Origin: Cyanoderma ruficeps
Taxonomy: Eukaryota; Chordata; Aves; Passeriformes; Timaliidae
Direction: 5' to 3'
Assembly (NCBI GenBank): GCA_008694505.1
Contig: VZDJ01007749.1
Coordinates: 8,578,601-8,642,600 of the forward strand
DNA length: 64,000 nucleotides
Part shown: positions 38,418-50,903 of the stretch, piece by piece
How the letters are laid out: each line of letters begins with the position of its first letter
Position numbering within the stretch: the first letter of the stretch is position 1
Notes under the pieces: model-generated
What the model saw: the letters and a program-made list of their open reading frames with translations, nothing else
What the model was told of the DNA's origin: nothing
Database searches by the model: none
Program-made: the position numbers and the translations under genes

Positions 38418-38462
38418 TCTTTTTTTTTTTTTTTAAGACTGCANTTTTTTTTAAGACTGCAG
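38418..38462. other. Unresolved base in a duplicated T-run (assembly artefact)
   Basis: The sequence reads T-run, AAGACTGCA, one N at 38444, then T-run and AAGACTGCA again. The repeated end on both sides of a single N suggests that two overlapping contig or read ends were abutted instead of merged. Confidence 0.75.
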
Positions 38463-39631
38463 AGGATGGAGGTGGAGGTTTGTTCTGGAAGTTCTGATCT
38501 GGAATAGCACAGATCCATTAACATGGATGTATCATGCAAGTGTCTGGGGTCACATACATCCCCAGCTTGGTAGGATTAGCCTAAAGTGTCTGCTGCTTCT
38601 TATCCTTATTTATGTCCATGTATATAGAGTAACTATTTTTCTTTTTTCTGCTCTATTGCTTTTCTGTGCATAAGTCCTTGTCTCACAATAGACCATATTG
38701 AGGCAACACAGGTTTTCCTTACAAACTTAGAATGCACCTTTGCTCATAAGGATTGTCAGGATTGGCAGTCACTCTTGGACAAAACTGTTCTTTTCACTGA
38801 TATAGACTTGATGTCAAAAACAGTGCTTTTAATTAACAAAGTTTTGATGAGAAGGTACTTGTTCGTAGTGTCTTCCTGTCTGTGGATATCAGAACTGCTT
38901 TGGGAATCTGTCTTATCTGCTGTAATAAATTTGATCAAATAATCACCCCTCAGGATTAATTATGGACACATCCTATTACACAGACCTTCCTTTTGGATGG
39001 TTTAATTATAATGCTTCAGCATCTGTAATATATCTAAATCTTGTGACTATAGATACATAGCATATCAAACCTTCTGACTTAGCTAAAGAGCAAGGTGGCC
39101 CAGTAGTGGTTAAAGTGATGGGTTCAGAAGAAAATAGTTGACATACCTCACTCACTGTGAAAAATAGGGATTTATTCTCTGAAATAGGGATTCCATTATC
39201 TTATGTGGCATTGCCTCAGTGCACAGACCTCCGAGGTAGGGTACATTTCACTGATATGCTACGGAAGGATATGTTGCAATTATTATAGAACAACTATTAG
39301 TGCCATGGATAGAGGCAGAAGAGTCGAATGGAAAAAAAAACTCCACCACATAATTTCCCCAAGGTATATCCATAAGTGTTATCGATGGGTAGGCAGTCCA
39401 TCCTGCATTCCAGCTCTTTGACAACCCCACTGGTCCTCACTAGGGACCTGATTCTTCTGGATGTCTTCAGTCATTGCTGGTGGTAACTTGAAAGCTGAAC
39501 ATGCTCAAAATGGGATCCTGTCCTCTGCTCCTAGGATATGCTTCATATGTTAATGATCATCTGGATTAAAATATTTTCTTCTTCATCATGTTATAACACT
39601 CTATCCACCTCTGGGTTTGCTTATCGGTTAG

Positions 39632-40120
39632 TGTAGGAGAAGGGAATACAGGTGACCTCACCCCTAATAAGTAACAGGTATATCCAGTAAGGATGAGTGA
39701 GATAAAAGAGGGGGTTAGCTGGTAAGGGGAGGATCATCATGGAAGAGGAACTTCGAGGAGCATGAAGGAGAGAATCATGAAGCAGGATCCTGGGGAGAGA
39801 GAATCATTGCTGTGAGGTCAGTCTGGATCTGCAGTTAGAGCCTGTTGTTGGAACCTCCAGCCACAGTCTAGCTAGGGAAAAGCCTGCAGTCAAAGTCTGC
39901 AAACAAACACATGCAGTCATAGTTTAGCAAAAAATAACCAGCAGCCAGAAGCTGCAAGGGAAATGTACAGTAGAAGCTTGCTGCAGCCAGGGTCAGTGAA
40001 TGGTTGGAGTTAAGATGACTGAGCCAGGAAGAGGAATAAACCAGGACCCTTTTTATGCTGTGTTGAACAAGAAGTCTGTCCCTTGGCTCATTTTTACCCT
40101 CTGATAAGAGGGCTGCTGCA
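39632..40120 (+). mobile_element. Probable solo LTR (about 490 bp)
   Basis: The segment begins TGTAGGAGAAGGG and ends GGCTGCTGCA, the canonical TG...CA limits of an LTR. It carries a polyadenylation signal (GGAATAAACC near 40034) and a short downstream R/U5-like region. The six bases in front (GGTTAG, 39626-39631) and behind (AGTTAG, 40121-40126) match at five positions, a likely diverged target-site duplication. No internal region or second LTR is seen, which fits a solo LTR. The family is not named. Confidence 0.55.
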
Positions 40121-40279
40121 AGTTAGAATGGCGATTGTTTAAAATCTGAATTCTTACTTTATTCTTCTTGGGATCAACATGGTCTTTGAATACCACGTAT
40201 TTATCACAGCTTCCCCAACTAACCTGGTTTCTTGTGGACTAGCAAATGGGACTTTTGATAAGCCAATGTTGCATTCTCT

Positions 40280-40304
40280 NNNNNNNNNNNNNNNNNNNNN
40301 NNNN
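40280..40304. other. Assembly gap (25 N)
   Basis: Twenty-five undetermined bases are followed directly by a T-run of about 14. The gap probably marks a homopolymer or repeat that the assembler could not cross. Confidence 0.98.
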
Positions 40305-42071
40305 TTTTTTTTTTTTTTGAGTAAATTGTTGATTGTTCCACCTCACTGTAGGACAAGCTTTTTGAGCTCAATATCCAAAGTTCTGTATCTTGCAAACAGT
40401 CAGCATCTCCAGCTGTTACTGTTTTCAGAGTCTTGGTGGGAATACTTGATGCAACCAGATTGAGACATCTGGATGTTTGAAGCATAATGTAAATAGTTAC
40501 TCTCAGGAAGACAAATAGATTGGTTTGGGTTTTTTTTAATTTAAATATTAAGATATAACTTTAAAAGACATGATGTTCCTGTTTCAGTATTTGTTTCCTA
40601 TAAGTGAAAAAGTTTAACTATTTTGCTTTAATTGTGATTAGATTTCATATCATACTAAACAATTTCTCAGCAATTAACTTCAAACAGATTCTGGGTGACC
40701 AGTCTGTAAGTCTGTGGCTTTTTACCCCCAATTTTAAGCATCTTGTGCTGCAAATTCTACTTTTGACCTAGCCTAGTTTTGAAGTACATAGAACCGTCAA
40801 ACCTAATTTGCAGAGTTTTGCACAGAATTGTTCATTAAATGTTACCCAAATAAACCCACAAAAACCCAGGGTTTCATTTGATTGATTTATCCCATTGCAA
40901 AATGTGCACCTGCTGTGAAATGAAGTCACAAAAAAAAAGGGGGGGAATAATTTAGCTTTTTTATTTGTAAAGATAATCAGGGTTTTTCTGATTACATCTT
41001 AACTTCATAAATGTTAAATAACCTATCAGCATCTAGTTGTTGTAAATTATGAAAAAGAGTATTGCTGGGAATATTAACCAACTAAATCCTTGTTCTTTAG
41101 TGAACATGAAAATGTGTTATGGCAGGTTGTCATTGTGCTCATGGTAACTTTGACACCAAATAACAAAACTGCCATTTGCATTTAGGGTAAATTGGTTCAC
41201 TTGTGCTTTTACGGTTCCTTTTATTCTGACATAAATTTATGAACTCTGGAACTAACCAAGTCGTGTGGTTTCCCAGATGACTTTAACAAATATGCCCATT
41301 TCATTTCCTTCAGTCATCAGAGCACACAAGGTAGTGGTTTCAGACTGGCTGCAGATGCTGAAGGCTGTTCTGAAAGAAAGAGGTTTTTTACAAGTTTCTG
41401 TGTTGTAAGAGTATATATTATATTTTTTCAGATTAGGAAGTGATCCTTTGATCTTCGTAGTCAATGAATTTGATCAAAGTGTAGAAAGATTCCATTGGAC
41501 ATTGGAATTTTTCAGGATGCATATGTGATTTTATTTACAATTTCATTTTCACTTCTTGAGAGCATTTTTTCTCCTGAGTATATTTATTATTGGTATCATG
41601 CCTAATATAGTGCAACTTTTAGCAGGATTTTAAGATGTGTTTCAGGTATGAGGTGGTTTTTTTTTTAATAATTGCTGGTATAGACTGAACACTGTCCAGT
41701 GTTTTTGGATAGGTCATTTATTTTGAAATAAGTGTCCTTTGCTGCATACTGATGGCTGGATTCAGCTGTCCTTGTTTGTATTTAATCTTCCTTGGGAAAT
41801 CAAGCATTCTGAATAGTTTCAATTTCAAAGGTTTCTGGTGATTTTTGCCTAGAATTAATGCATTGATCAGATGCAAAAACCTGAATTATATCACTGTCAT
41901 GAAGGAATGGATTTTTCTGGCTGAAATATCTGGTCAGTTTTCAGGACTGGAGAAGAAGGGGGCCTTAACTAGGAGATTAAAAAAAGGTTTCTATTGGTGT
42001 GCTCTGTACCATTTTAAACTCTTTCAGATATTCTGCTGTATTCTTTACAGACCCTCCAATTATAGGGTGGA

Positions 42072-42115
42072 AGTACTACTACTATTACTAATATTATTAA
42101 TAATAATAATTATTT
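42072..42115. repeat. Imperfect trinucleotide repeat
   Basis: Units of TAC, TAT and TAA follow one another (ACTACTACTATTACTAATAT then TAATAATAATAAT). It is a decayed microsatellite. Confidence 0.7.
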
Positions 42116-44049
42116 ATATTTAACAATGTATTTTTAATTACTGGCAAAATTTTACACTGCAAACTCAAGTGCACTCTTCTGGAGCATTTAATCTTCCATA
42201 TATCAGGCAAAAAATAATTGTCTTTGATACAAAACCAATTTACCTCAAGATCACCTCTCAGAGGTTTACTCCGTAACATCGTCCTTGATTTAAAAAGTTG
42301 TATTTCTGTTATTCCATTCATAATGATTAAATCTTGGTATTTTGCTTGTAACTTTTACACTGAAGAAGGAAAATTTTACAGAGGAATTTCTGCATTTTTT
42401 GTCTCCTTCTCCCTTCACCTCTTCCAACAACTCCTAACATCTTTTTTCTTCCTGCAAGCTGAGCAGTTGAATAAGATTGAAGTCATGCCTCTACTTCAGG
42501 GCTATTTTTCAGCTTTTTAGTGTAATGGCATTTTCTTTGTGTAGCATCTAGTCAGGCAGCAGAATGTTATTTCTTTGGGATTTTTATTTTCTCTTTTTCT
42601 TAGGAGAATTGTAAAAACATGGTGTTTCAAAGATTTTTTTCTGACCTTTCAAAGTACATCAGTTGTTCATAACACCACAACTCAACTTGAAATCTCTGAT
42701 TTCTTGCAAACTTTTGTTTTTTAGTTATATATATTCACATACATACCTAGCTAAAAAACCCATCTAACAGATGCACAACAGTGGAAAAAATGCTCTTTGT
42801 AGCTTCAGGGTAATAGTATCAATATAGATGCTTTATCAGAAAAGGACCAAAATTGTAATTAGGGGGAAAAGCTGAGTTGTTTTCCAGAGTTACAAATGGA
42901 ATGATTCTCAAGGTCTGGACAAGTCTCAGAACTGCTCACAGGCATCTGGTCCTTGTTGCAGAGACAAAGACATCTCTGTGACATCTAAAGCAGGTGTTGT
43001 ATTGAAAGAGAAATGTGCTTTTACTAATCAGATATATCTTGACTCATCTCAGAAAGGAACCTTGTCTAGTCTGTACTTTGTCCTTTCTTAAGGCTGTTCC
43101 TTATGTGACTGCAGAATGAAGGAAACACTTAATACAAACTCTTCTTTGGTTGTTCTCTTGGTTTTATGAAGTTGCTGCTATCTGCACAGACTAGTCTATA
43201 GTGGACAAAAATTAAAAAACCTACAGCCCATTTCCTAATTAAAAATACCACCAAGGGAAGCCAAAAATCAAACAAAACCACCAACCAATCAACCAAAACC
43301 CTTAGAAACACCATGTGGAAGAAGAAAAGAGAATATCCAGGAACATCTGCCTATTGTTCTAAATGGATTGTATATGGCTGACTGAGCTTGTTCTTCTGAA
43401 GGAACTTGAGTTTTTCAGCTTCTCAAGAAAACTGGAAAATTAAGGGCTGACAGCATGGGAGTAGGAATAGATGTAGAAAATATTTGAATTCAAATACTAA
43501 AAAATGAGAGGGTTTTTTTTTTAACAAAAACTGAACAGTTTGTTTTTACATCATTTTAAATTATATGTTTCTTGGCTCAAGCTATTGTATTGTACTCTAT
43601 TTCTGGAGCAGGCTAAGAACCTACACTCAGCTACTGCTATTGGGCTAAAAAGGCATAATTTGCTGAATGGTTGCAATTCACTTGTTTCATCATATGACTA
43701 TTCAAACAGCAGTGCTTAGTAGCTGTGAGTCCTTCAAAATACATAAAAGCCGCCTGGTTCCAAGTCATAAGGTTGGTCTTCCCAGAAGTGGCAATTGCAA
43801 AACAGACATTGACTGAATTGAATTTTGATCCTTACCTAAGAACCATAATGTCTGTCTTCCACTTATAATCTGCAGATGTATCTGTTTCAGTTTATATTTA
43901 AATGATTGTAGTTTTCAAAAGAGGCAGTAGGGAAAACCTCCAGAGGGGGCTTACATTTAAAATTGCATGTGATGAATGGCTCTTTGAAGTTGTCCTGCAC
44001 TGTTGTTAGTGTTTCAGATAATCACTGGTTCCTCTCTGTTTCACAACAG

Positions 44050-44208
44050 GGATATTCATTGTCAATGTGCCTTTGGAATACAACATCCTACTAAATGCCA
44101 GCAGTCCCACTCTGCTGGTGAAGCCGGTAGGACAAGCACATTTTGCCTTTGTCGATGGCCTGGATCCCTACACCCTGTATGAGATAAGAATACAAGCATG
44201 CCAGAGTG
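44050..44208 (+). CDS. USH2A: Usherin exon 59-equivalent: FN3 middle and C-terminal strands
   Basis: The exon is 159 bp with equal phases (1-1). The acceptor is TCACAACAG and the donor AGTG|GTAAGG. It encodes IFIVNVPLEYNILLNAS (strands C and C' with a sequon, NAS), then HFAFVDGLDPYTLYEIRIQA, the E-F region with the tyrosine corner, and CQSG, the first cysteine of a C-x4-C pair finished in the next exon. It is in-frame skippable. The open frame around it is too short to stand out by length; it was located by homology and splice signals. Confidence 0.96.
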
Positions 44209-44854
44209 GTAAGGCAGTTTAAAACCCTCATCTATGTGACTGCAAGGGATTTTCCAGGTAGATTCAGCTTTGCAAAACGGATGAAATTCTTTTACACTGG
44301 AGTCAAATGTTTATGTAATAAAAAGAAAGCCTAGCACTGGATGAAGGATTAAATATTTCTCCATGTATTGTGTATGTATTTCTCCATATATTATGAATAT
44401 ATCAAATGGAGGTTTAAAATATATATTTTGGGTCATATGTGCAGCTTTATTGAAAGCTCTTCACAAGCAGCTTAAAGACCTTTGATAATGGATGTACAGA
44501 CTGAATCAGTTCTGTAACTTCTCACCAACAAGAAGTGGTGATCATAAAGATGGGAGAGAAGAGCCCAAAAATTAGAAATTCCCTGACTTTAAGGGAAATT
44601 TTCAAAAACCTTTTGAAAAAAATATTTCTAAAATGACAATTTTGAACCAATTTGCTCCTCACTCTCATTGCTGAAAATCAGGAGTAATTCATCAGTAGAG
44701 TTGTGGTAATTTACATGAGTATTTAACAATGAAATGAGGTGAAATGAGACACCATTTCCACCAGCAGCTTCTTTACTTGACATTGGTTTGCTTTTAATGT
44801 ATTTTTTTGTTGAGGAAAAAGCTCTTATCCCTACACAAACTTCTGTTTTTGTAG
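44209..44854 (+). other. USH2A: Short intron (646 bp)
   Basis: GT-AG intron (GTAAGG ... CTGTTTTTGTAG). A partial duplication of TATTTCTCCAT(G/A)TAT lies at about 44353-44394. No other element is seen. Confidence 0.88.
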
Positions 44855-45017
44855 GTGGGTGTGGAGTGGGTGGTCAAACATATTCAAGAACTGCTGAAGC
44901 ACCTCCCAGAGAACTGAGCCCACCGGTTGTTAAAGCAATTGGACCTGCACTCATAGAAGTGAAATGGGCACCACCCAGGAAACCAAATGGCATCATTACT
45001 AACTACTTTATCTACAG
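44855..45017 (+). CDS. USH2A: Usherin exon 60-equivalent: FN3 end plus N-terminal half of next FN3
   Basis: The exon is 163 bp: two bases complete glycine, 53 codons follow, and two bases (ag) begin arginine. The acceptor is TTTTTGTAG and the donor ACAG|GTAAAT. GCGVGGQTYSRTAEAPP ends one FN3 domain, with the second cysteine of the pair in GCG. ELSPPVVKAIGPALIEVKW opens the next one, with PPRKPNGIITNYFIYR as the PNG motif and strand C. It is the best-conserved PNG segment in this window against human usherin as I recall it. Its length equals my recollection of human exon 60. Confidence 0.97.
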
Positions 45018-48000
45018 GTAAATGCCCTTATCACCTCTGATTCTTAGTCCTACTTAACAGCTCCTTTCTTTATTCCTTGATTTTTTTGGCAGTGAAAAAA
45101 GGTGTAGAAGCACATGAATATATATATATTACCTTTCAAATGCTAAGGTAAGAAGCTGATCTATGGATGGCCATATTGGAAATATGAACTCAAACAGGAA
45201 TCATCTTCCTGAAATACAAATTACAAAAAGCATGTGAAAGTACATTTTAAAAATTCAAGGGAACAAAAAATCCTTGAAGAAGTTGGAAGGATAGATACAT
45301 GTACTGTGCTTACCCAGACCACTAGGTACCAACTTCAGTCTTCTCTGATAGACAGTTGAGAATTTTGTAATGGAAACAGGAATAATTCAGCAATTCTGAG
45401 ACTTTTGAAAGCAGAAAAAGGTATCTAGGCTCCTAAACCACATCACTTTTCCAAGATAATTTATGTTCCTAAGTGAATAGTCTGGACAGTGATTACAGTG
45501 CATCTGTTCATGTACCTTGGTGTTTGTATTCATCTGCCCTGTGTAGGTTGTTGACTGATGTATTCTCAGTTCTGATCAGGAGTTTCCTAAGCCCTGTGTG
45601 AGGATTTTTCTGTACAGATAGCTGTGTTTAGGGCAGTATTAAACTAGCAGAGCACCAATCTCTGCTGTGCCTGTTGACCCTTTGTTAAAAGCTCGTTGAA
45701 GCACCCTTCTTGAATGGCTTCAGAAGTCAGAGAATATAAAACTCAAACTATGTATTTGAAAGGGATTTAAACTCTGAAGTTCCTGGGTTTTCCAACTCTT
45801 AAGTAAGTGTGGCAAACACATGCTGGGCTGATCCTAGCTTCCCACAAACAGTTTGGGACTTTTTATTGTATTAAAGATGTGACTGAGGAGATGAGAAATC
45901 CAATTACCTTTTGGAATCCTCAGTGGCAATTAATATAAATTCACTTTTGCCTTAAAGATGTTAGAGGTCTCTAAAAATTCCTGCTGTCTTGAAATACCCT
46001 TTTGTTTGCCTTTTTTTAATTGTCTGATCAAAAAACCCAAGTCCCTCCCCTGCATAAAGAGGAATAAAGTGTATGTTATAGCCCAAGACATGTCTTCACT
46101 CTGTTGGTTTTGTAAATAAAGCTGATGATTACCCCTGCTATTCCATGGCAACCATAGAAAGGGAAAACAGGAAATATAATGCAGAAAGCCTGCTTCAGTG
46201 AAAAATACTGTAAATTGAATTTGACAGCATTTGATGGCATTTGATTATTCTAGTCACAGCCAAACAATGATATAAAGAGTAATATGAAACAGAATGTGTT
46301 ACTGCCTAGCAGACTCAAAAGCAATAAACCTTCCTCCAATGTGACACAATCACTTCACAATCATAATTGTAGCCTGTTTGATACCTCTGAGTACAGCAGA
46401 AGGGCACTGACTGACATAGATACATTTTGTTTTTTATTTAAAGTGAAATGAAAATGGCGCACTGGGGCTCCAGATACAATCGGTATATTCACCTACATAG
46501 GCATGAATCACTTGGCAGTTATTTCAGCTGAAGTTTAAATGTGCTTAGACAACAACAATATCAAATCTTTCTCAGATAGCTGCAAAAAAATCAGAAATGG
46601 GATGTAAGCACATAGTTCTTTTTCATTTTGTAGCCACACATGGCCTTACATTGTTATAGCATCAAGACTGCAGTATTTCTATGGGAGGTTATGGAATGTA
46701 ATTTCTTCTTCAGTATGTGCCTCTTCCTTACTGCATCACCACCAAAATAAATTCATTTAACTCAAAACCTGGAGTGCTTGGGGACCTAGTGAGTGTGCAG
46801 ATCTCTACATCAAAGTGGCAGGACTCGTGCTTTCCTCTAGCATCATAAAACTACTCTCAAGTTTGCAGCCATTTTTCTAGAAACCAAAAAATTAAAATGT
46901 TATTTTATGATAGAGGAGATGGTGATTTTTTTTTTTTAATTCATAAAGCAGCTTTTAACACAGATCTGAAGCTTTTAAAATTTTCTAGCAAGGACCACAA
47001 GTTAGAAAAGCTTGTGAATGAGAAAAGATCTGGCTCATGAGATAATCATCTAATCTAGCTCTGTTCCCATTCATCATGACATAACATCCCTCTGCCAACC
47101 ACAGAAGTTGCTACTCTAAAAAAATAACATTATGAAAACAGATTATATATATTTGTTGCTGCATTTTAGTAAGTTATAGGTCACATGAGCTAATGGAACT
47201 GCTCTCGATTGATTAACAGGCTGCACTGTGTAGGAGGCACATGAGATTCCCTTACAGACATATTGCCTGTAAAATTAGAAGTATTGTGGTTGGTAGCTTC
47301 CTTAAGAGAGTGTCTGAATTTTTCTGTCAAACTGTCTATGTCTTGCCCAATAAGATTTTATTATGTAGTGTATTTGTGAGATTGAAATGTCGCTCTCATT
47401 AGCTGAGCAGTCCTGTTGGTGAAAATGTAGCAGAAAAATCGAGGCAATTTAAGACAGAAGACATGTCTCAATAGCTGTCGTGACTTGCAGTGGAGAGGCT
47501 TCCAGACTGACTCTTTATGATTAATTCATTGCTTAACCGTATACCCTTAGCCATGAGTTGTACCCAAGACAGCTTCCAAGGAACATATGTTACTAGATGG
47601 TTTAATGTAGGAATCCCTATGGATGGTTATGTCATTGAATACAAGAATTCCTGAAGGCTTTTATTTTTAACTGTAATTGATCTAATACCCGATCTAAACT
47701 AGTATATTACATGCAATAACTTCAAATTCCTTATGTTCTTTTTTTTCTCTTTTTGCATTAGAACTTATGTTTAAAAAAATACTACAAATCATGAAAGCTA
47801 CATTACTGTAGATTTGTTGAATACAAATGTAAAGTGAGGTTTCTTTGTTTAATTAAATGTGAAACTGCAGAGGGGGAGCACTGCTAATGTTGCATTGTTT
47901 CCCCATGTTTGACAGCGTGATTGTTTGAATTTTACCCCAAGATGTCTTAGTGCTCCTAAAAATAACTCACTACCACTCTGGTAAGGAAAGCAGCAGGCAC

Positions 48001-48054
48001 TACTAAAACATGTAATTAAGTTGTGTGGTGAAAGGTAAACTTGTGAGGAGAATT

Positions 48055-48250
48055 CGAGGTTTGACCCTCAAGAACTCGGGGATTCACCGTCACCACGCAC
48101 GCAGGGAAGCCGAGGGGCGAGCGCTGCAGTCGGCGTTGCTGCAGCACAGCTCTGGAGTTATCTGTCACAAAGGAGATTATATCCTCCTCCTTATGTCATT
48201 CGCCTCAGATTGGCACTGGGGCAGGGAGAATTTGCCCTTATAAAAATAAC
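48055..48250. promoter_or_regulatory. CpG-dense patch, candidate regulatory element
   Basis: Ten CpG dinucleotides fall between 48055 and 48135, and one more at 48201, within introns that otherwise show very few. About 100 bp to the right lies TTATAAAAA (48238-48246), a TATA-box-like word. The combination could be an intronic enhancer or a cryptic promoter, or merely a GC-rich remnant. An open frame at 48025-48243 crosses it but lacks any recognisable domain. Confidence 0.25.
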
Positions 48251-49990
48251 TATCTGAACATCTTTGAAGTGAATGTAAGCAGCAAATCAGACTATGCAGA
48301 TTAAGAGACGGCTTCCAGCCCTTGGAAATGTTATTCTCCTTTGCAGCTCATTGTACACAAGAAATACTTCCAGTTAAATGAGCAGCTGAATCTTAAATCT
48401 TAAGACGATTGAAATGATTACAGATTGTTCAACCACTTCTGTTCAAAGTTTATTCATACATGAAGATATTCTGGGGTTTAGCACTACAGATGGAACCATT
48501 TACCTAACCATAAGTTTCATTCATTAAATATTCAGCAGTAATAAGATCTAAATACTTAACCAGGCTACATTGTACAGCTTTGCCTGTGAATCAGCTTACA
48601 GTTGGTGGCATATTTGATCATTCAGTGTGAAAAAACTGTTTATCACAGAGTTTAGAATATTTATAAAACATAAATTTATGTATTCATTTGAGTCCCATAC
48701 TGTTTGGTCAGCAAGACACATTAAATGTGACTTTCTTGCATTAAAATGTACTCTCTTTCCCCTTATTTACAGAGATTTTTTTAGACATGTTTTTGGGTAC
48801 ACAGAGAAAAGACTATATTTTTAGGTGCAGGAGAAAGACATAGTAATGATTCACCTTTCTAAATTACATGTCTTGCATTACGTCAGTGAACAGCATTCGA
48901 GGGAGTGTTCTGCAGGAGGCTTAACTTGCCATTATAATGGAGCATGGGCAACTGTATAAAAAATTGTTGCTGGAATTTTGGAGACAATGGGAAATTTTGG
49001 ACCCTGACTTTTACATAGAGACAGAGAATTTCTAGGGAATCTTTCCTGCTTCTTCTACCTGCCAATCTTTGCCCAGTTCTGCCAACCAACATTGAGTATC
49101 AACATATCTTACAATTTGCCTATTTCACTATGATAGAGACATTGTACTTCAAAACTCTTCTGTTTCAAAAAAAAAAAAAATCACACTTTGAACCTTGTAA
49201 ACTAAACAGTGACCATATAATCTGTTTATCTCAGAATTTAGCAAAACTTACTTACTATCGTATGAGAAAATAATGTCTTCATTCCTGCCTTATGTATGCT
49301 TATACACCAAGGATGAATAAACAGCTGTGTAAAGACTTGCATTCATTATGTTCTTCATATTTGCATGTTAATACCTGGGAATATATTATTACAAGCAGCT
49401 AAGATTATCAGTTTTTAAAAATCAATGCTTTTTTTTTTGTTTTTTAATTAATTCCTAGTTTGACCTAACAAGATAAAATCCAACAGCATTCTTTGAAACA
49501 CAGATTTTCTCGTGCCAAAGAAATGTTCTTCAGCTTCTGCATGTGTGTGTGTAGTGATGATGACACCCAGTAGCCAGACAAACCAATTTTACTTCTGCAA
49601 ATTTGCCCTACTTGCAATAAAAGTGGTAGATAATGTCATTTGGATTTTTGTTGTTGGCAAGGAGGGTTAAAGAGCTTTTATGTTCTGCAAAAGCCAAGGT
49701 TCCTGTGAAGAGTAGGGGAAATACTTAAATTCATGTGCAGTACAGCCCAACCATCACTGAGATTTATCACAGTGTTTAAATGTAACCAACTTAATTTCAC
49801 ACAAACATTTTTATGCCAAGTGAAAGAATTGATTTGATAACTCTGTTTTGAAGATGAGTGCTCAGCTTATTAAAACTGTTGTAAATTATATGGAAGAAGG
49901 GGCCATATTACAAATGGGCTAAGGATCATCTGTAATCTCTGGTATTCAGAATATCACCAGGTCCAAGGCAAGTACATCTGCAGTCGTAAT

Positions 49991-50064
49991 GCTATATATA
50001 TATACATATATATGTATAGATAAGTGTGTGTCTGCATATACATAAATATATATACATATATGTA
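49991..50064. repeat. TA-rich microsatellite
   Basis: Alternating TATATA, TACATA and TGTATA units run with a short GTGTGTCTG interruption in the middle. It is an ordinary simple repeat. Confidence 0.8.
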
Positions 50065-50903
50065 CAAAAAGAAAACCCCATTGTGCCAAAAACCAATAAA
50101 GTGAATTTTCTTCATATATCTTAGGTTTGCATTTTCAAACAAAAATAGTGTTGGAATGAATACATTGTTTATTACAGAAAACGCTACGTGTGATATTTTA
50201 ATGAGGTTTGGTGGTGGAGCTGCAAATTCAGCTAAGTTTATGCACAAGGGACTACTTATTCAATTTGCAAGAAAAAATGGGATATTTAGTGTGAGCAAAC
50301 CAGATTTTGAAAGTGCACAGCTTTACTTTTGAGGGCATGATAGAATATTTATCCCTTATTCACCAGGTAACATTTTTCTCCAGTAAATTGGTCAAAAATT
50401 TTCCATAAATGAGGGATTCTGAGGTGAGTACCTTTGTAAATTGATTGATTTTCAGAAATGCTGAAAACTTGCACCCATATTGCAATTTAAGTCATTGTAT
50501 AGCGACTACAGATAGATTTAAAATTTTATGTTCTGAGTTCTGGAAGTCTCATTTGTGGTGTGTTCTATCCTAGAGGACAACATGCTGTTGTGTTGCTACT
50601 CTGCCGCCCTGGACCATGACAACACACTTGTTTGCCATGCTTTATAGTATTCTTCTAGATAAAGGAGATTAATTGATTGTCTCAAAAGTCTTTTCTTCAC
50701 TGCTCAGTACCTAACACAAGTTCAGGGAAATGCTTTTAATATGAAAAGATAGGTAGTCAGTTCCTTGTGTGTGTGTAATGTAATGTAAAATAATTTCTGC
50801 ATTTTTCTGAGATACGAGTTGAACTTGGAACTTTAGGATCAACTATTATGGGACTGCTGAAGCTATTTTTATTTTAAACACACTGCTTTTGATTTAATTT
50901 CAG

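Larger units (their letters stand above)
36323..44049 (+). other. USH2A: Intron, about 7.7 kb, with LTR debris and assembly faults
   Basis: GT-AG intron (GTAAGA ... TTTCACAACAG). It holds a GAG repeat (37855-37873), an LTR start (38111), an undetermined base within a duplicated T-run (38444), a probable solo LTR (39632-40120), a 25-base gap (40280-40304) and an imperfect trinucleotide repeat of TAC/TAA type (about 42072-42115). No exon or other gene is seen. Confidence 0.85.
45018..50903 (+). other. USH2A: Intron, about 5.9 kb
   Basis: GT-AG intron (GTAAAT ... TTTAATTTCAG). It contains a CpG-dense patch (48055-48135, with a weaker tail to about 48250) and a TATATACA microsatellite (about 49991-50064). 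No mobile element is recognised. Confidence 0.85.
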
